A stretch of 64,000 nt of DNA from Megaleporinus macrocephalus (GCA_021613375.1 CM038704.1:35605488-35669487); one strand, 5' to 3'. Counted from the stretch's first letter, positions 1-11,965 are shown. Notes: a model not told the origin generated them from the sequence alone. Numbers and translations: made by a program.

Positions 1-341
1 AGAGCAGTGCTTCAAACGCTGGAAGGGTTTCAGCCTTTGGGATTTGATATCAGATGAAGGAAGCAAAAGTTTATTGAGAAAAAACTGACTAGGGTGATAG
101 CACTAAAAAAAAACCCTTCCTCCAGCTCAGAGGACAAGGCCGAGATGTGTGGAGAGATCTATAGCATGATCAGCTTCCTCTGTCTGATTTATTCAGGACA
201 TTGGCTGCAGGTCTGAAGTTGACGTTATTCACTTTGAAAATAAAGTTTTTAAAGAAGTTGATCAGAGATGCTGGAAAAGGAGAGCTTCCCTCAGAAATAG
301 TGTCAACACAAATTCTTGTATGCCTTAACACCCACACACTA

Positions 342-372
<31 letters not shown>

Positions 373-459
373 ACTGAAGAATGAGGGTAACTGGTTTGAA
401 AAATTCAGTCACAATGTATACTCAACAATAACACTCAGCTTGGCTGGTTTATTCACCTT
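1..459. other. Intergenic, AT-rich; short (CA)n
   Basis: No gene is visible. Ordinary AT-rich sequence with a (CA)n microsatellite at about 341-368. The short reading frames here are low-complexity translations of that repeat. Confidence 0.6.
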
Positions 460-865
460 TATACCCTCCATTTTATAAGCTCTGTAATTACAGACTGTAG
501 TCCATCTGTTTCTCTGTATACTTTGTTACCTTGTTCTTTAATGATAAGGACCCCCACAGAGCAGGTACTGTTTGGGTGGTGGGTCATTCTCAGCACTGCA
601 GTGACTCTGATGTGGTGATGTGTTGGTGTTATTGTTCACACTGTGTCCACTCACTGTCCACTCTATTAGGCACTTCTACTGTGTTGGTCCACCTTGTAGA
701 TGTGAAGTCAGACACGATAGCTTGTCTGCTGCTGCACAGTTTGTTATCCTTTAGTCCTTCATCAGTGGTCAGAGGACGCTGCCCATAGATAACACTCAGC
801 TTGGCTGGTTAGTTGGCTGGATAGTTATGGTTGGTGGACTATTCTTAGTCCAGCAGTGACACTGC
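460..865 (+). repeat. Family A foldback MITE, truncated copy
   Basis: The sequence matches the more complete element at 37.23-37.92 kb: the shared order is ACAGACTGTAGTCC, then GGACCCCCACAGAGCA, then TCATTCTCAGCACTGCAG, then GTCCACTCACTGTCCACT, then CATCAGTGGTCA. The outer terminal inverted repeats are missing and the second arm stops after the 'CCAGCAGTGACACTG' motif. I see no protein; it is a non-autonomous DNA-transposon-type repeat. The 85-residue frame inside (531-788) is a by-product. Confidence 0.75.
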
Positions 866-1089
866 TGTGCCTAAATATGAGAAAAAAAGCAGAGCCTTAC
901 AATCTTCATTTCCTGTACTGGTAGATGTTGCTCTGAAGATTGATAGATAATGATATATGATAAATAATGATAGACGCTGAGAAGTTCTATTGCAGTTCTA
1001 GATGTTACAAGCAGGCGAGGCAATAATTTTTGCTGAAAACTGCTCTTTAATGCAGAGCATGCAGAAATTGTCACTCAAATATAGCCAGA

Positions 1090-1210
1090 ACTGCAGGGGA
1101 GGTCACCTCTAGCCACATGACTCTCTTCCATGGTAGGCAAAACAACCCACTCAATAACGTATTAGCCCAGCACACAAAACACAAATAACACATGCCACAC
1201 ATCTCAAACT
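1090..1210 (+). repeat. Fragment of a dispersed repeat also present at 11.47 kb
   Basis: Contains GGGGAGGTCACCTCTAGCCACA followed by a TTCCATGG box and CAAAACAACCCACT. The same ordered motifs, diverged, occur at about 11,475-11,580. It could be part of an LTR or another interspersed element; the class is not decided. Confidence 0.5.
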
Positions 1211-2135
1211 ATAGACAACAATAGACATTGCTTTTAATGGCACACATCCTTTACTATTGCATTACGTTACTTAAGCTACCCTACCAACTCTGCTCATTAG
1301 TACTCAATTTAGGTGTTTAAACCATCAAAAAAGTTTTAATATTTGGTTTCAACAGTAAAAAATGAAACCCTGCTCATAATATCAAGGAACAAGAAGCTGA
1401 AATTAATATACACCAAGCACAGAGCTGCTGGCTTTATCGCAGAACTCACATGCTAAAAGAAGGTGAGTTATTTATCAACTTTGGATGGGAAAGTTTGTTT
1501 ATTTATTAATGCTTGCTATTTTCTGAATACAGTTGGTCCATATATTGATACAGAAGATCAAAAACAATGAATCAGAATGCCCCATCTGAAAATAAAGGTC
1601 GGCATACAGCAGTGCAAACAGTATGAAGACAAAGGGGAGGCCGCAGCCTTGATCACTACTGAAAAACTGTCCTATAAAAGCAGTTGCTCATGAAAAGAAA
1701 AGCGTTTGGAACTACTGTGCTCTGTTTATAACCATTTTATGGCTTTGAAACTGACCGGGAGCACAAAGAACCAGCTTTTGACGTGGATTTCAATCTGAAG
1801 TTGTTTTAATAAAGGATCACTGCAGTTGTCCTTCAACATGTCAAGTTCAAAGAAAGAAAAAAATCTGATTTTCAGTTTTTACCTTCATGTACATATCTTT
1901 GATCAAAGATATCTTTGGTGTCTGTGATTGGCTTCTCCAGTTTTAGCACCATGCTAGTTAGAGGGCTATAGCCTTGTAGCTGATGGGCTGTATTGGGGGT
2001 TATGAATGGGAATTTGATTAGTAAATTAGCTTTTTGCAGGACTATTCCTGCGCCCTGCTAGAAAAAAAACAGCCTATACCAGCATGGCTGGTCTTTATCA
2101 AAACTAGCATATCGACGCTGTCCAAATAAAAACTG
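1211..2135. other. Intergenic, no gene seen
   Basis: AT-rich with no long frame, RNA gene or strong tandem repeat. Around 2,070-2,110 a short 'CCAGCATGGCTGGTC' motif recurs loosely near 2,400-2,470, as in the common 'accagcat' type of fish interspersed repeat. Confidence 0.5.
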
Positions 2136-2139
2136 TCCA

Positions 2140-2395
2140 AATAAAAACATGTATCTCCATTTTTACAGATTTGTATAGATTTTTATTTTCTACATCATTT
2201 GAACGCAGCAACTATCATTTACGTTTTTTGAACATTTTGTGATGATTGGATGATTGATTCCTTCAAAATAGCTTGGGAAATTTCTGGTTTCTTTAAATTA
2301 CATTGAAAGTATAAAGACTTTTATAAAGACGTTCTCTCCTGTGATTTTACTATTTTAGAGATAGTTGTTTGTCGTTGGACAGTGATGATATGTTG
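2140..2395 (+). repeat. Family D dispersed repeat, copy 1
   Basis: Recognised by comparing copies within the window. 'CTACATCATTTGAACGCAGCAACT', 'TGATGATTGGAT', 'CTCCTGTGATTTTACTATTTTAGAGATA' and 'TTGGACAGTGATGATAT' occur in the same order near 5,690-5,925 and, partly, at 58,310-58,530. No coding capacity. Confidence 0.6.
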
Positions 2396-2819
2396 ACTCA
2401 CCAGGGCGACCAGCACTATACCATCAAAGCAGCATAGATCAGCTAAAAACATAGCATAGAATGCTGGTCAGTGCTGTTCATCAGGAGAATTTTCTTTCCT
2501 TTTTGGCATGTACCCATACCTGACTTCTAAGGTTGGTGTTGGTTCTTGGCTGCACATACTGTAAAGAAAACCTTCCACTGAAAGAAGAACCATCCACTGA
2601 CAGCCTCTTTATGGTTTGAAAACAAAGTTTTCCACTTACTCCGGATGTAGTCTATCAGCCACGACATAATAGTGTCTAAATTTGCTTCAATACTTCAGTG
2701 CTGTATCTATGAGGCTAACAGTAATGCTAACAATGACTGACAGTCTGTCATATTTTTTCTGTAAATACATCCACAAAGCTTCTCCTTAACCACTTCATCC
2801 ACAGATTTCTAGAATTCAG

Positions 2820-3205
2820 TGTTAGAGATGAAAACAGAGAAGTTTGGTGTGAAATTGTTCAGATGTCATCAAAAACTATTAAAACCACCAGTGAACCAAC
2901 ACATCTCCTGTGTTTTCTATGAAATGTTGATGATAGTAAAATAGTAAAAAAAAAAAAATCCAAAAAGGTTTCTTTCGGGACTATTTTGCTTCACAGTGTC
3001 CTGCAGATGTCCCCTCACCATTAATGAATTTTAAGGGAAAAATCTTCTCAGAACTCTCATAAATGTTCTCAGACATCAGGCAGCATATTTATAACTATGT
3101 TGTAACTTTTTGTGAGGGAGCTTTCAGAGGTAAACGTCTGGTACATTGATTGCCACCTAAGTTGCACACCAAACCGCTCTGTATGGCCTTGTTTGTTTCC
3201 CCTTT
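2820..3205 (+). repeat. Family B dispersed repeat, copy 1
   Basis: Shares an ordered set of motifs with copies at 12.3, 22.7, 23.2 (reverse) and 36.2 kb: a GATGATAGTAAAAT box, a CTATTTTGCTTCACA box, TCAGACATCAGGCAGCATAT, and a terminal GAGGTAAACGTCTGGT box followed by CACC. The poly-A run at about 2,948-2,959 is inside it. Non-coding; type of element not determined. Confidence 0.7.
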
Positions 3206-4530
3206 AGAATGGTGGAGTCTAGTCAATATGGTTTAAGATACCGTATGATTTACTGTGAACAATGAACATGAACAAAAACTTAATTCTCAAGCTCATCCGT
3301 CACGTAAGCTGCCCACATTTTGTTTCCACTTTGGCACCTCACTGGAAGAATGTTGTAGAAATCTGATTACCTGCGTCAGTTATGTTGGTATGTGAAAATA
3401 CGGATAAATATGTTCGAGAATGCGCAGCGACTTTCTGAGCCGTTTTCCTGTTTGGCCCTGCCGCAGTGCTAAGAGATTTGTGGCTCCTCTTTGAGTATTT
3501 GAGCTCACTGATGCATGCTAGGCTAACTGCACTGGCGCTGGATTATGAAATCGGACCTAGCTTGCGTTCCACAAACATCACACCTCAGAGGACTACAAGC
3601 TTAATTCCTCTGGCAGTGCCGCTACTGCTTTAAGACTTGAGCCTTTAGGAAGACAGCTAGCATAGCGTGCACAGAGATGATGATTTGGCTTAAAGAAATT
3701 AGTTTTCTTGGTCATGGAACTCATTTGACTTTGACCTCCACATTATCAAACATTGATCTTCCAGGAACAGTGACTGCAGAGGCACTGATTGATTGGTTCA
3801 TTCATTGCATTGATTGAAACTGTGTAAATAAAATAAAACTCCAGGGTAATTGTTTCTAACAAACTACTATAGACTTCAATAACAAACTTTTATGATACAG
3901 AAAAAAACTTAGTATGACATAAATGTCCATATATAAAAGTGTTGATGATTATTATGTTTGTTATATTGTTTAATGCTGATGGTGTTGGGTGTTTTGGAAG
4001 CTACAGAACATGAACAAACTTAGCCAACAATGTCTGCTTTATATGTGACTTTTTTGTCCAAAATCTCTTTTTCTGTTTTTAAATAATGCTTCCTAAACAT
4101 GTTGTAGCACAAGTGACACTAATAGCCTTTGAAAAAGTAATGAGCTATGCACATGTATGATGCATATCAACAACTATAAAAACATTCTAAACACTTATAA
4201 TGCCATAAATGAGTGTTTTAAGTAAAAGGCGATATTTCGTTAGTGTAAAATGTTATCCTGCAGTAATCACAGATATACAGCATGTTACACTTACAGGCAT
4301 GAACAGTACAACATTTAACATTCTGATGTGAATAATCTAAAAGGCACTCAGTAAAGGTAGGTGTTTTATGTGCAGGTAATCAGTTTAAAGCTATTATAAT
4401 GGAAATTGGACATATAAATAAAGGACTATCAGTACATTACTTCAGACTTAGAAGGCATTGTGAAACTTTATATATACTTAAAAAGTGCTGATACTATGTT
4501 ACAAATCTATCTATCTGGTAATAGACCACT
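3206..4530. other. Intergenic; 3.29-3.66 kb is a repeat-poor candidate conserved block
   Basis: No gene. The part at about 3,290-3,660 is more GC-balanced, lacks tandem repeats and matches none of the repeat families in this window. This makes it a reasonable candidate for conserved non-coding DNA, which cannot be tested without another genome. The rest (3,660-4,530) is AT-rich and featureless. Confidence 0.35.
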
Positions 4531-4865
4531 CTAGCTAATTAGCTAACTGAATATAGAAAACTCTAATTAACACTGCTAGATAAAAATAGAAAACTCTGGC
4601 CTACTCTGCTAACTGAAAACAGCCAACCCTAGCTAACTCTGCTAACTGAAAATAGCAAACCCTGACTAATGCTGCTTAGTAAAATTGTTGACTTTGCTAC
4701 CTGAAAATAGCTAATGCTGCTAAATGATAATAGCTGGCACTGCTAACTGAAATTAGCAAACTCTAGATAACTCTGCCAACTTAAAATAGAAAACTCTAGC
4801 AAACTCTCCTATCTGAAACTATCAAATTCTAGCTAATTCCGCTGTAAATGGCCAACTGTACTGTT
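4531..4865 (+). repeat. Degenerate tandem repeat, about 25-32 bp unit
   Basis: Repeated variants of 'CTCTGCTAACTGAAAATAG' with 'CAAACCCTAGCTA' spacers, about ten diverged copies. Units vary in length and sequence, so this is an old array. Non-coding. Confidence 0.7.
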
Positions 4866-5684
4866 GTTTTTTGCTGTTACAAGTGAACAGCTAGATTTGT
4901 TTCTCGCCTGTCTAGTAAGGAAATGGTGCACAGTACCACCTAGTGTACCCAAAGAGGCCACTTAGCTCAAACCGCTAAGGACATACTGAGGAAAAGAATG
5001 GCATAAGTTTAGAACCTGAAACACACTTTTCTGCTATTAAAGAAACATATTTGATGTTGATAATAATGTAAACTAGCAAAAAATAGGAATGCCCTGCTGA
5101 TGGTTTTCTGGGGCGTGTTATATTTTTTAAACAAAATATATATTATGATATTATATAATGTGCAGTAAAAAAAATTGAAATATTTCTGCCACATCACCCA
5201 CTCTTAATCTAGGGGAATCATTCAATTTCTATTTTAGTGTTTGCCTTATCACAGCACTCTGGGCAGCAGCTCCTGTGAAGCTGTGATGTTTATGTTGTTT
5301 GTCTCCTCTGAAGCAGGACGGATGGCTCTCTCCAGGCTTTAACGACTGACTTTTTATGTCCCAAGGCCAGCAGGGCCCACAGCCCCCAGAGTGGTGCAGG
5401 ATGAGCTTAGCCTCTCCGTAAACACAGTCATAGACAGCCTTGTGAGTTATGAGCCCCCTCGCACAGCTTCACGAGGGGCCCCACCACTCAGTGAACCCCA
5501 AGAAAATATTCCAACCTCCCTTCCTTCACCTCAGAGCTAACTGCGGATCCCATCACCAGCAATCACAGCGGATTATTGCCAGCCTCATATTGCACAGGGG
5601 AAATAATGGGGTACACTCAGATCTAAATATGTCTGTCTGTCTAAACAGTGCTTTGACACACTGTTATGTGTAAACATGGACTGA
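4866..5684. other. Intergenic; 5.22-5.62 kb repeat-poor, GC-richer block
   Basis: No exon that I recognise. About 5,220-5,620 has higher GC, no internal repetition and no match to other families here, so it is a candidate conserved non-coding block. A 74-codon frame at 5,449-5,673 has no recognisable protein features and no convincing splice context. Confidence 0.35.
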
Positions 5685-6070
5685 AGTACGCCAAATAGGC
5701 GTCACATTTTTATTTTTCTACGTCACTTGAACACAACAGCTGCTGTTTACATTGTCTAAAAAATCATGATGAATGCTCCAATAGAATTAGAAATGCTTCA
5801 AAATAGGTTCCAAAAATGGTTCCATTCTGGTTCCAAGCTAAGAACATTTTTGGTCACTCCTGTTAAGTGGCAGTTTTGGAGATGCTAGTTTTTCATTGGA
5901 CAGCGATGATATATACATTACATTATCTACATTATTAGTATGTACATTATTACTACATCTACATTAGTCTCGTAGCTCCAGTGCTAAAACTACACAAGGA
6001 AACTTAAGACACCAAACATGTCTTGGCTGCTCTACTATGTTTCAGCTAAGCGGCACAAGAAATGGCTTTA
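5685..6070 (+). repeat. Family D dispersed repeat, copy 2
   Basis: 'CTACGTCACTTGAACACAACAGCTGCTG', 'TCATGATGAATGCTCCAATAGA' and 'TTCATTGGACAGCGATGATATA' match copy 1 and the partial copy at 58.3-58.5 kb. The tail 'AAACATGTCTTGGCTGCT' recurs at about 32,775-32,795. Confidence 0.6.
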
Positions 6071-6229
6071 AGAAAAACTGGTTTATACTTGGGGAATGTT
6101 TTTGGAAACCTGATCTTTTTAGATGTATCTCAGCAAATCTAGACTTTCAAGGTTTATTTTAACATCAGATTAACCCAGTTCTTAACCCAGTTATCACTGA
6201 GACCTAATGGGTCTACATTTGTGACCCAT

Positions 6230-7170
6230 GTCTGTTTTTTGGAATACAAACAATGTTAAAAGCGTTCACCTACAAAAGCGTTTGCACCTATCATATATGC
6301 AAACTACTCTGCATGAACAACTTGTTTTGGAGTCATTTTGGTGATGTCACAAAAACGTAACACATTTACATATATCTACATAAAGCCTACAGGATTTTAA
6401 CCCCGCCCACTCAAACTGAAGTTTGTAAGAAATATTCTACATTTTAAAGAAAGTTCTTCTAAATATTCTACATACTAAAGATTCTAAACATTCAATTTAG
6501 ATGCTTAAATAGTTCTTTGCATGGTGAAATGGTTCTTCAGATTGGTGGTGAATGTGTTTTATGTGGTTCTATATAGTTATTATGATTTCAGGCTTTCAGG
6601 CTTACTTCCCAGACTGTACAGCCTGTATATGGAAACTGAGTTTTGAACTCAATGTTTTTGTGATGTCACATGTTTACATAAATCTTTTCAGCAATTTAGA
6701 ACCTTCCCGCTCAAGTTAAGTTTTGCTTAGACCAAGGAGGACAACCAATCAGAAGATAGCTTATTTACAGATCAGTCTATGTAATAAAAGAGTGGTTGAA
6801 AAATGGTTGTGTAAAAATGGGTTATGGCTGTATTTTGTACCACACACATGATAACTGGAGCTCAGGGGGAAAAATACAATGGAGTACACTCCTAGACATG
6901 GTTCTTCAGGGCTTCTTTGAGCATTTATGGATCTATATAAAGCCAGCGTATTTGCTCAAGAACCCCTAAAGACACCATGTCTAAAGAGTGTAACCTTAGC
7001 TTGAGCGGGAAGGTTCTAAATTGCTGAAAAGATTTATGTAAACATGTGACATCACAAAAACATTGAGTTCAAAACTCAGTTTTCATATACAGGCCGTACA
7101 GTCTGGGAAGTAAATGTATGTTTTGATAATTTGCATACTAACTTTGTTTTTACATGATATGGGCTCTTTA
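6230..7170. repeat. Family C foldback element with about 118-bp inverted arms
   Basis: Arms at 6,602-6,720 and 6,996-7,113 are reverse complements with only about three mismatches that I can find (for example TACAGCC against TACGGCC). They enclose a loop of about 275 bp. A diverged relative of the arm ('GATGTCACAAAAACGTAACA') lies at about 6,343-6,362 and belongs to the same composite. No protein is encoded; the structure is that of a non-autonomous foldback or MITE element, and the near-identical arms suggest a fairly recent origin or arm conversion. Confidence 0.8.
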
Positions 7171-8022
7171 AGAAACGTCTTGGGGAAAATGTGCCTACAG
7201 TCAGACAAACAAAACCCGATTGCAGGCCTGTGCAGCCTCACGGCTCACATTCCAGCCTTCTGGCACTGAGAAAGGAAGCCGTGTAATTGGCGAGGTTTCG
7301 AGTGATAATCAGAAACATTTATTTTCTTAAATTTGCGCACCATTTTCAGCATACTGTAGATTGGATTATAGGCAAGCAACACCAGTTAAAACATTATATG
7401 TGGTGATAGTAGAGTTTAGCACATTAAGCAAAGCATTTATCTTCACAGTATGTGTTTTTGCTTGTAAAATCAAAATCTCTTTTTTTATATTGTTTTTCAG
7501 ATTTTTTACAAAATCTGTAATTGCCAGTGTCTTTTTACATTGGTTATTACAAATGATCCAGAATCACAATTAATTTCGCTATTAACTTCCATTAAAGGTT
7601 CAGAAGGTGTTTTTCCTTCATTATGATTTCCCTTTTTGGAGATACAAGTTTTGTTCTGGCCATCATACTGTTTAACTCACCCCAGCACAGTTATCAGTTA
7701 TCAGACACTGTTATACTCCAGACCCCTATATCAGTTATCAGTCACTGTTATACTCCGGATCTCAATTAACAGACTGTATTGTATTATATATGTATTTCAG
7801 ATTTATCTGTATAACTGTATGTTATACATTAATTTACTAATAACTATAAAAAATGCTATGCTGTTATTATTATACTATGCCTATTATATTATACACCATG
7901 TATACAGACTATATATATATATAAGTATTACTATGTTTTATTTCACATTTGCACTGCTGACTGCATAATTTGCAAAGTATTTGTAATACCAAAGAGGTAT
8001 ACGGTGTTTACACTGGTTACTG
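7171..8022. other. Intergenic, AT-rich
   Basis: No gene. Contains a local duplication of 'TATCAGTTATCAGnCACTGTTATACTCC' (about 7,690-7,760) and a short TA run near 7,910. The two small frames at 7,361 and 7,636 look like AT-rich chance frames. Confidence 0.5.
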
Positions 8023-8023
8023 G

Positions 8024-8083
<60 letters not shown>

Positions 8084-8084
8084 G
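8023..8084 (+). repeat. (TATC)n microsatellite
   Basis: About 15 uninterrupted TATC units, directly followed by a 28-bp palindrome. Confidence 0.95.
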
Positions 8085-8088
8085 AATA

Positions 8089-8116
8089 TTAGATATTTAG
8101 ATATCTAAATATCTAA
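8089..8116. repeat. Perfect 28-bp AT palindrome
   Basis: TTAGATATTTAGAT reads as its own reverse complement across the centre at 8,102/8,103. It has internal ATATCTAA direct repeats and sits just 3' of the TATC array. Confidence 0.8.
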
Positions 8117-8845
8117 ATGCAAAAATGTTAAATTCATTTTAAAAACAACTGAAAAAAGTACTTGGGAACTGAAGTGAAGGAATACATCTTTCTCTATCAA
8201 GCACATATAGATTTGTTAAAATACTCCACAACTTAACACCCCCACCGAAATCTCCAACCCAACCCACTACGGCCCATGCAACTAATTCAATACCGTCACA
8301 AGGTTTTTGTGCACCCTGACCAAATTCTATGTTTCATTCTCAGAAAGAAAAAAAAATTGAGTATAGCAATTTATCTGATAATTTTTGTAAACAATTTCTA
8401 TTACTTTGCATTTTAATCCATTGGAAATAGAAAACTTATTTACATTTATTTAAACTTCTGCTGCCTGAAATTTCATGTAACTGATCATTGGTCATAAAAT
8501 AAATGTGAATATTGCTATATTGCTAAATAAATAGGAAATAATCAGTCGAAGTTAAAATATAAAATGTACCTGCTTTCAAATGCACTTAAATAGTAAAACG
8601 TACTAAACAGTTCTTTTCATTGACAGAAAAATTAACACAGCTGTAGCTTTGTGTGCAACAGGTCAAACTATATTTATAGTGTGATACTCGGTCAGATATT
8701 TTAGTCACATCTTCCCCTTTTTTAAATGATTATATTTCCTGCCGAGAGAAGTGAGTCAAAACGCTAGATATTGAAGCACAATTGATAAGTCAAACATGCC
8801 CAAAAAAGGAAATACTTTAATGTGTACTTTGTTAGTGTGAAAATA
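8117..8845. other. Intergenic, no gene seen
   Basis: AT-rich; no repeats or coding signals that I can support. Confidence 0.5.
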
Positions 8846-9145
8846 TTACACACTGATCAACCATAACATTAAAACCACCTCCTTGCATCTACATCCATTG
8901 TTTCTTTGTTTACTTTATTTGGATCCTCATTAGCTACTATAATGATAGCAGCTATTCTTCGTGAGGTCCATAAGACATAAAACACACATAAGCATTATAC
9001 ATACACAACGAAAAAGAAAACATACTGTATGTATCCATTGTCCCTTTTTTCAGCTCTACTTACCATATAGGAGTACTTTGTAGGTCTACAATTATAGACT
9101 GTAGGACTACTGAAGGAGTCACTGCTGGACTGAGATGAATAATCT
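8846..9145 (+). repeat. Family A MITE fragment interrupted by a nested insertion
   Basis: Begins with the family A terminus (CACTGATCAACCATAACATTAAAACCACCTCC-type; compare 37,229). It resumes at about 9,047 with the next part of the family A arm ('CTCTACTTACCATATAGGAG', 'ACAATTATAGACTGTAG'). The intervening 8,905-9,025 ('TATTTGGATCCTCATTAGCT', 'GTGAGGTCCATAAGACATAA') is foreign to the family and is best read as another element inserted into it. Confidence 0.6.
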
Positions 9146-9409
9146 TAATGTCACGGCTGATCTGTGTCTAATTTGGTGTTTGTAATAAAATGGACAGTTG
9201 GGTCATATTCACAATTTATAAGTCTAGAGCTACATCTTATTTATATTATTGTAACAGAGGGCCCTCTTTGATTAACAATACAGTGAGCTATTTTTAACAA
9301 GATAACATCTTTTATGTTCAAAATTATTGTCTATTAAAAATAAATACATGGTTAGGCGGGCAGGGTGGTTGCTATCAGATGAGGATAAAAAAATATTTAA
9401 AAGGATAAA
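9146..9409. other. Intergenic, AT-rich
   Basis: Nothing supported beyond A-rich tracts. Confidence 0.5.
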
Positions 9410-9550
9410 AATATTTTTTAAAGGTTAATAAAAAATTTATTGTGGCAAGGTTTTATTATGAGCAATTCTGGAGCTTTTCTACTGGTCTATGTCACTTCCT
9501 GTAACTGCTTGCACACAAATGGACCGACTACTTGACCTCCCCATTTTCCG
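9410..9550 (+). repeat. Family F dispersed repeat, copy 1
   Basis: 'GAGCAATTCTGGAGCTTTTCTACTGGTC' followed by 'CTTCCTGTAACTGCTTGC' and 'CTACTTGACCTCC' matches two more copies at about 10,985-11,075 and 11,745-11,865. Confidence 0.65.
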
Positions 9551-10954
9551 CTGTGGCATCTCGCTGAATTCACAAAGTTTGAGCAAAGCCCTCTCCAATT
9601 TATTTTTAATTAATTTCCAAAATGTATGCTCAAAACTATTACCTATTATTACCGATTACCAGTGTTAACTCTTGTTTTGCTGTTTTATTTCAGTGGGTGG
9701 CGGCAGTGGTCATAAAAGTCACTTGCCAAGAGTTTCAGTGCATTTACTGCTTCTTTCATTGCCTACCTGTTCTTAAATGGTCTAACTGGGAGCAACATTT
9801 TTAATATGATTGATAAGAGATTAGAATATGCCATTGGGGCAGCGGTGCTATTTCCTCATCCTCTGATGTCATTCATTCCATGCTGTAGTGACTCACTATC
9901 GCCTCCTCAGGGACACAGTGGCATTACGAGACAGGACAGGCTGGGGCTATCTGGTTAGCATGATAACTATAGCAGGTTTTTCTGCAGTACAAAACATAGA
10001 CTTTTTTGGCATAAGGTCAACCCATTTGTTGGTCATTTTAGTTCTTAGAATCTTTTAAACAAAAAACCTTTGATTACTCCTTTAAAATGTTCTGAAATTC
10101 ATGAAAGATCATGAGAATCAAGTGTTTAGTACAAAAACAATGCACAAAGTTCAGCTTTTGCTTTTAGGTTTCAGGTTTTTAGGGGAATGATGACCGGCCA
10201 GTAGGGCACTGCCCCTCTAAACGAGCCCCTGATGCTCAGCCTTTGTGGTTGTCAAGAAGCCATTACTGAGAATTTGAAATGGAGTCCAGACCAGTGTGTT
10301 TGGGGTAGTGAGAACTAGAAAATGCTAAGAAAGATTGAGAGGGCACACGCTAAACGTTCAGACATCTCATATTACTTTTAGTTAGTGAGGCCTCTGTGTA
10401 ATTTTCTGATAAAAATGTTTTCTACTTAAAGGCTGCTCAGACTAGAGATGCAGTAAACAAAGGGTGTTTCAGACTGTGTGCTGCTGAAGAGTCTGAAGAA
10501 AGGCTATAAAGCATGTAAGCATCTGTAGGCTCTCCTACAGTACAGAACCTGAGAGGAAGCAGCGTGGGTGAAGGCTGATTGTTCTGGGAGTCGAGAAGAA
10601 CGTTCCGGAGAGTTAAAAATCATTGACCCTTAGCTGCTTCTCCCACGCACGCACACACACGTTAAAACAATCACACACAAGCGGAGAAAGAATGTCATGC
10701 AAATACACATGATATTACTCCCACACAGACACACCCTCACTCAGCAAACACACCGCACACACACCACACTAACACACTGACACACTGTTACACACTTACT
10801 GGGCAGCACCACACTTACACACTGAGCTAGAACTCAGTATCAGTACAAAGACAAACAAAATAGTCCAAAATAGTCAAGATAGTTGTTATTTAAGACTTGA
10901 ATGGCTGTAAAATAGTCAAAAATAGTTTGCATATCTTCCTAAAACCAAATAAGC
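9551..10954. other. Intergenic, no gene seen
   Basis: Includes a CA-rich stretch (about 10,645-10,800) with degenerate ACACAC runs. No recognisable coding exon. Confidence 0.5.
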
Positions 10955-11130
10955 ATTTCCAAAATAGCAACTTTAAACATTATTTCATTTCACATAAGTT
11001 AATGTAAAAATGTTTTATCCTGAGTAACTCTGGAGCAATTCTACTGGTCCACATTGCTTCCCAGAACTGCTTGCCAGTTCTCGTCCACTGTCCCAGTCTA
11101 ATCCCTGGATTGCGTCTTCTTTTCCCAAAG
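10955..11130 (+). repeat. Family F repeat, copy 2 (left member of a direct pair)
   Basis: 'TTCCAAAATAGCAA', 'AAACATTATTT', 'AAGTTAATGTAAAAATGTTTTATCCTGAGTAA' and 'TTCTACTGGTCCA' are repeated in the same order at 11,700-11,825, about 745 bp away. The reading frames on both strands here are unrecognised and probably incidental. Confidence 0.65.
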
Positions 11131-11279
11131 CACTGGAGCAGAGAGACTGAGTGCTCCCCATTGCGGCAGCTCCTCACAGCTTGTTGCTTCACCCTTTACA
11201 CTACTGGGCACAGCCAGGTTACTGCAATGCTACACCAGCAGGTACACACAGCTGGCTACTAACCAGGTGTCTTTGACCG

Positions 11280-11600
11280 CCATCATGATTCTGCTGTCAT
11301 GCTCACCATCCACCAGTTCGACATTGCTGACGAGCCTCTTTCTTTTACTCCACACGTCTTTGAATTAGTGCAATTCCACCCCATTCCACTTCTGGCACCA
11401 AACATAGTGTTGACATGAGGACAACAGCACAAAGAAACGTATAAGCTTTGGAAAAAAGCTTGTTTATTAAACACTCAGCAGTGAGGCCAGGAAGGTCACC
11501 TCTAACAACACAACTCCATTCATGGGTGACACTAAACCCCACTAACGAGCCAGACAATCCAACACAATGTCACACAATGTATGCGTATGCATTATTATTA
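11280..11600 (+). repeat. Unclassified element between family F direct repeats
   Basis: Contains 'ACAAAGAAACGTATAAGCTTTGG' and 'AAGCTTGTTTATTAAACACTCAGCAG', then the GGTCACCTCTAACAACACAACTCC box shared with 1,096-1,140. Its position between direct repeats at 10,955 and 11,700 suggests part of an LTR-like or composite element. I see no gag, pol or primer-binding site. Confidence 0.45.
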
Positions 11601-11965
11601 TTATTTATCAGAATAACCAAAAAAACACATAATTATGTCACCACTTTAAGCCTGATATGTAATGATGAAATGATGTATCATCCAAAAAACAAATAACAAC
11701 TTCCAAAATAGCAATTTTATAAAAAAATTGTTAAAACATTATTTACATTTAATCTAAGTTAATGTGACAATATTTTATTCTGAGTAATTCAGGAGCATTT
11801 CTACTGGTCCATATTGCCTCCTTAACCGCTTGCAAACGAGCTGGTAAACTACATGACCTCCTCTATAACATGTGTATGCATTGTTATTATTTATCATAAT
11901 AACTAAAATAAACATAAGTATGTCATGACTTTAAGACTGATGTGTAATGATGAAATGATGTATTT
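11579..11965 (+). repeat. Family F repeat, copy 3, with a second local direct duplication
   Basis: 11,579-11,680 ('GTATGCATTATTATT', 'TTATGTCACCACTTTAAG', 'TGTAATGATGAAATGATGTA') is repeated at 11,872-11,965. The family F copy (11,700-11,870) lies between the two. This nested direct-repeat layout is non-coding. Confidence 0.65.
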
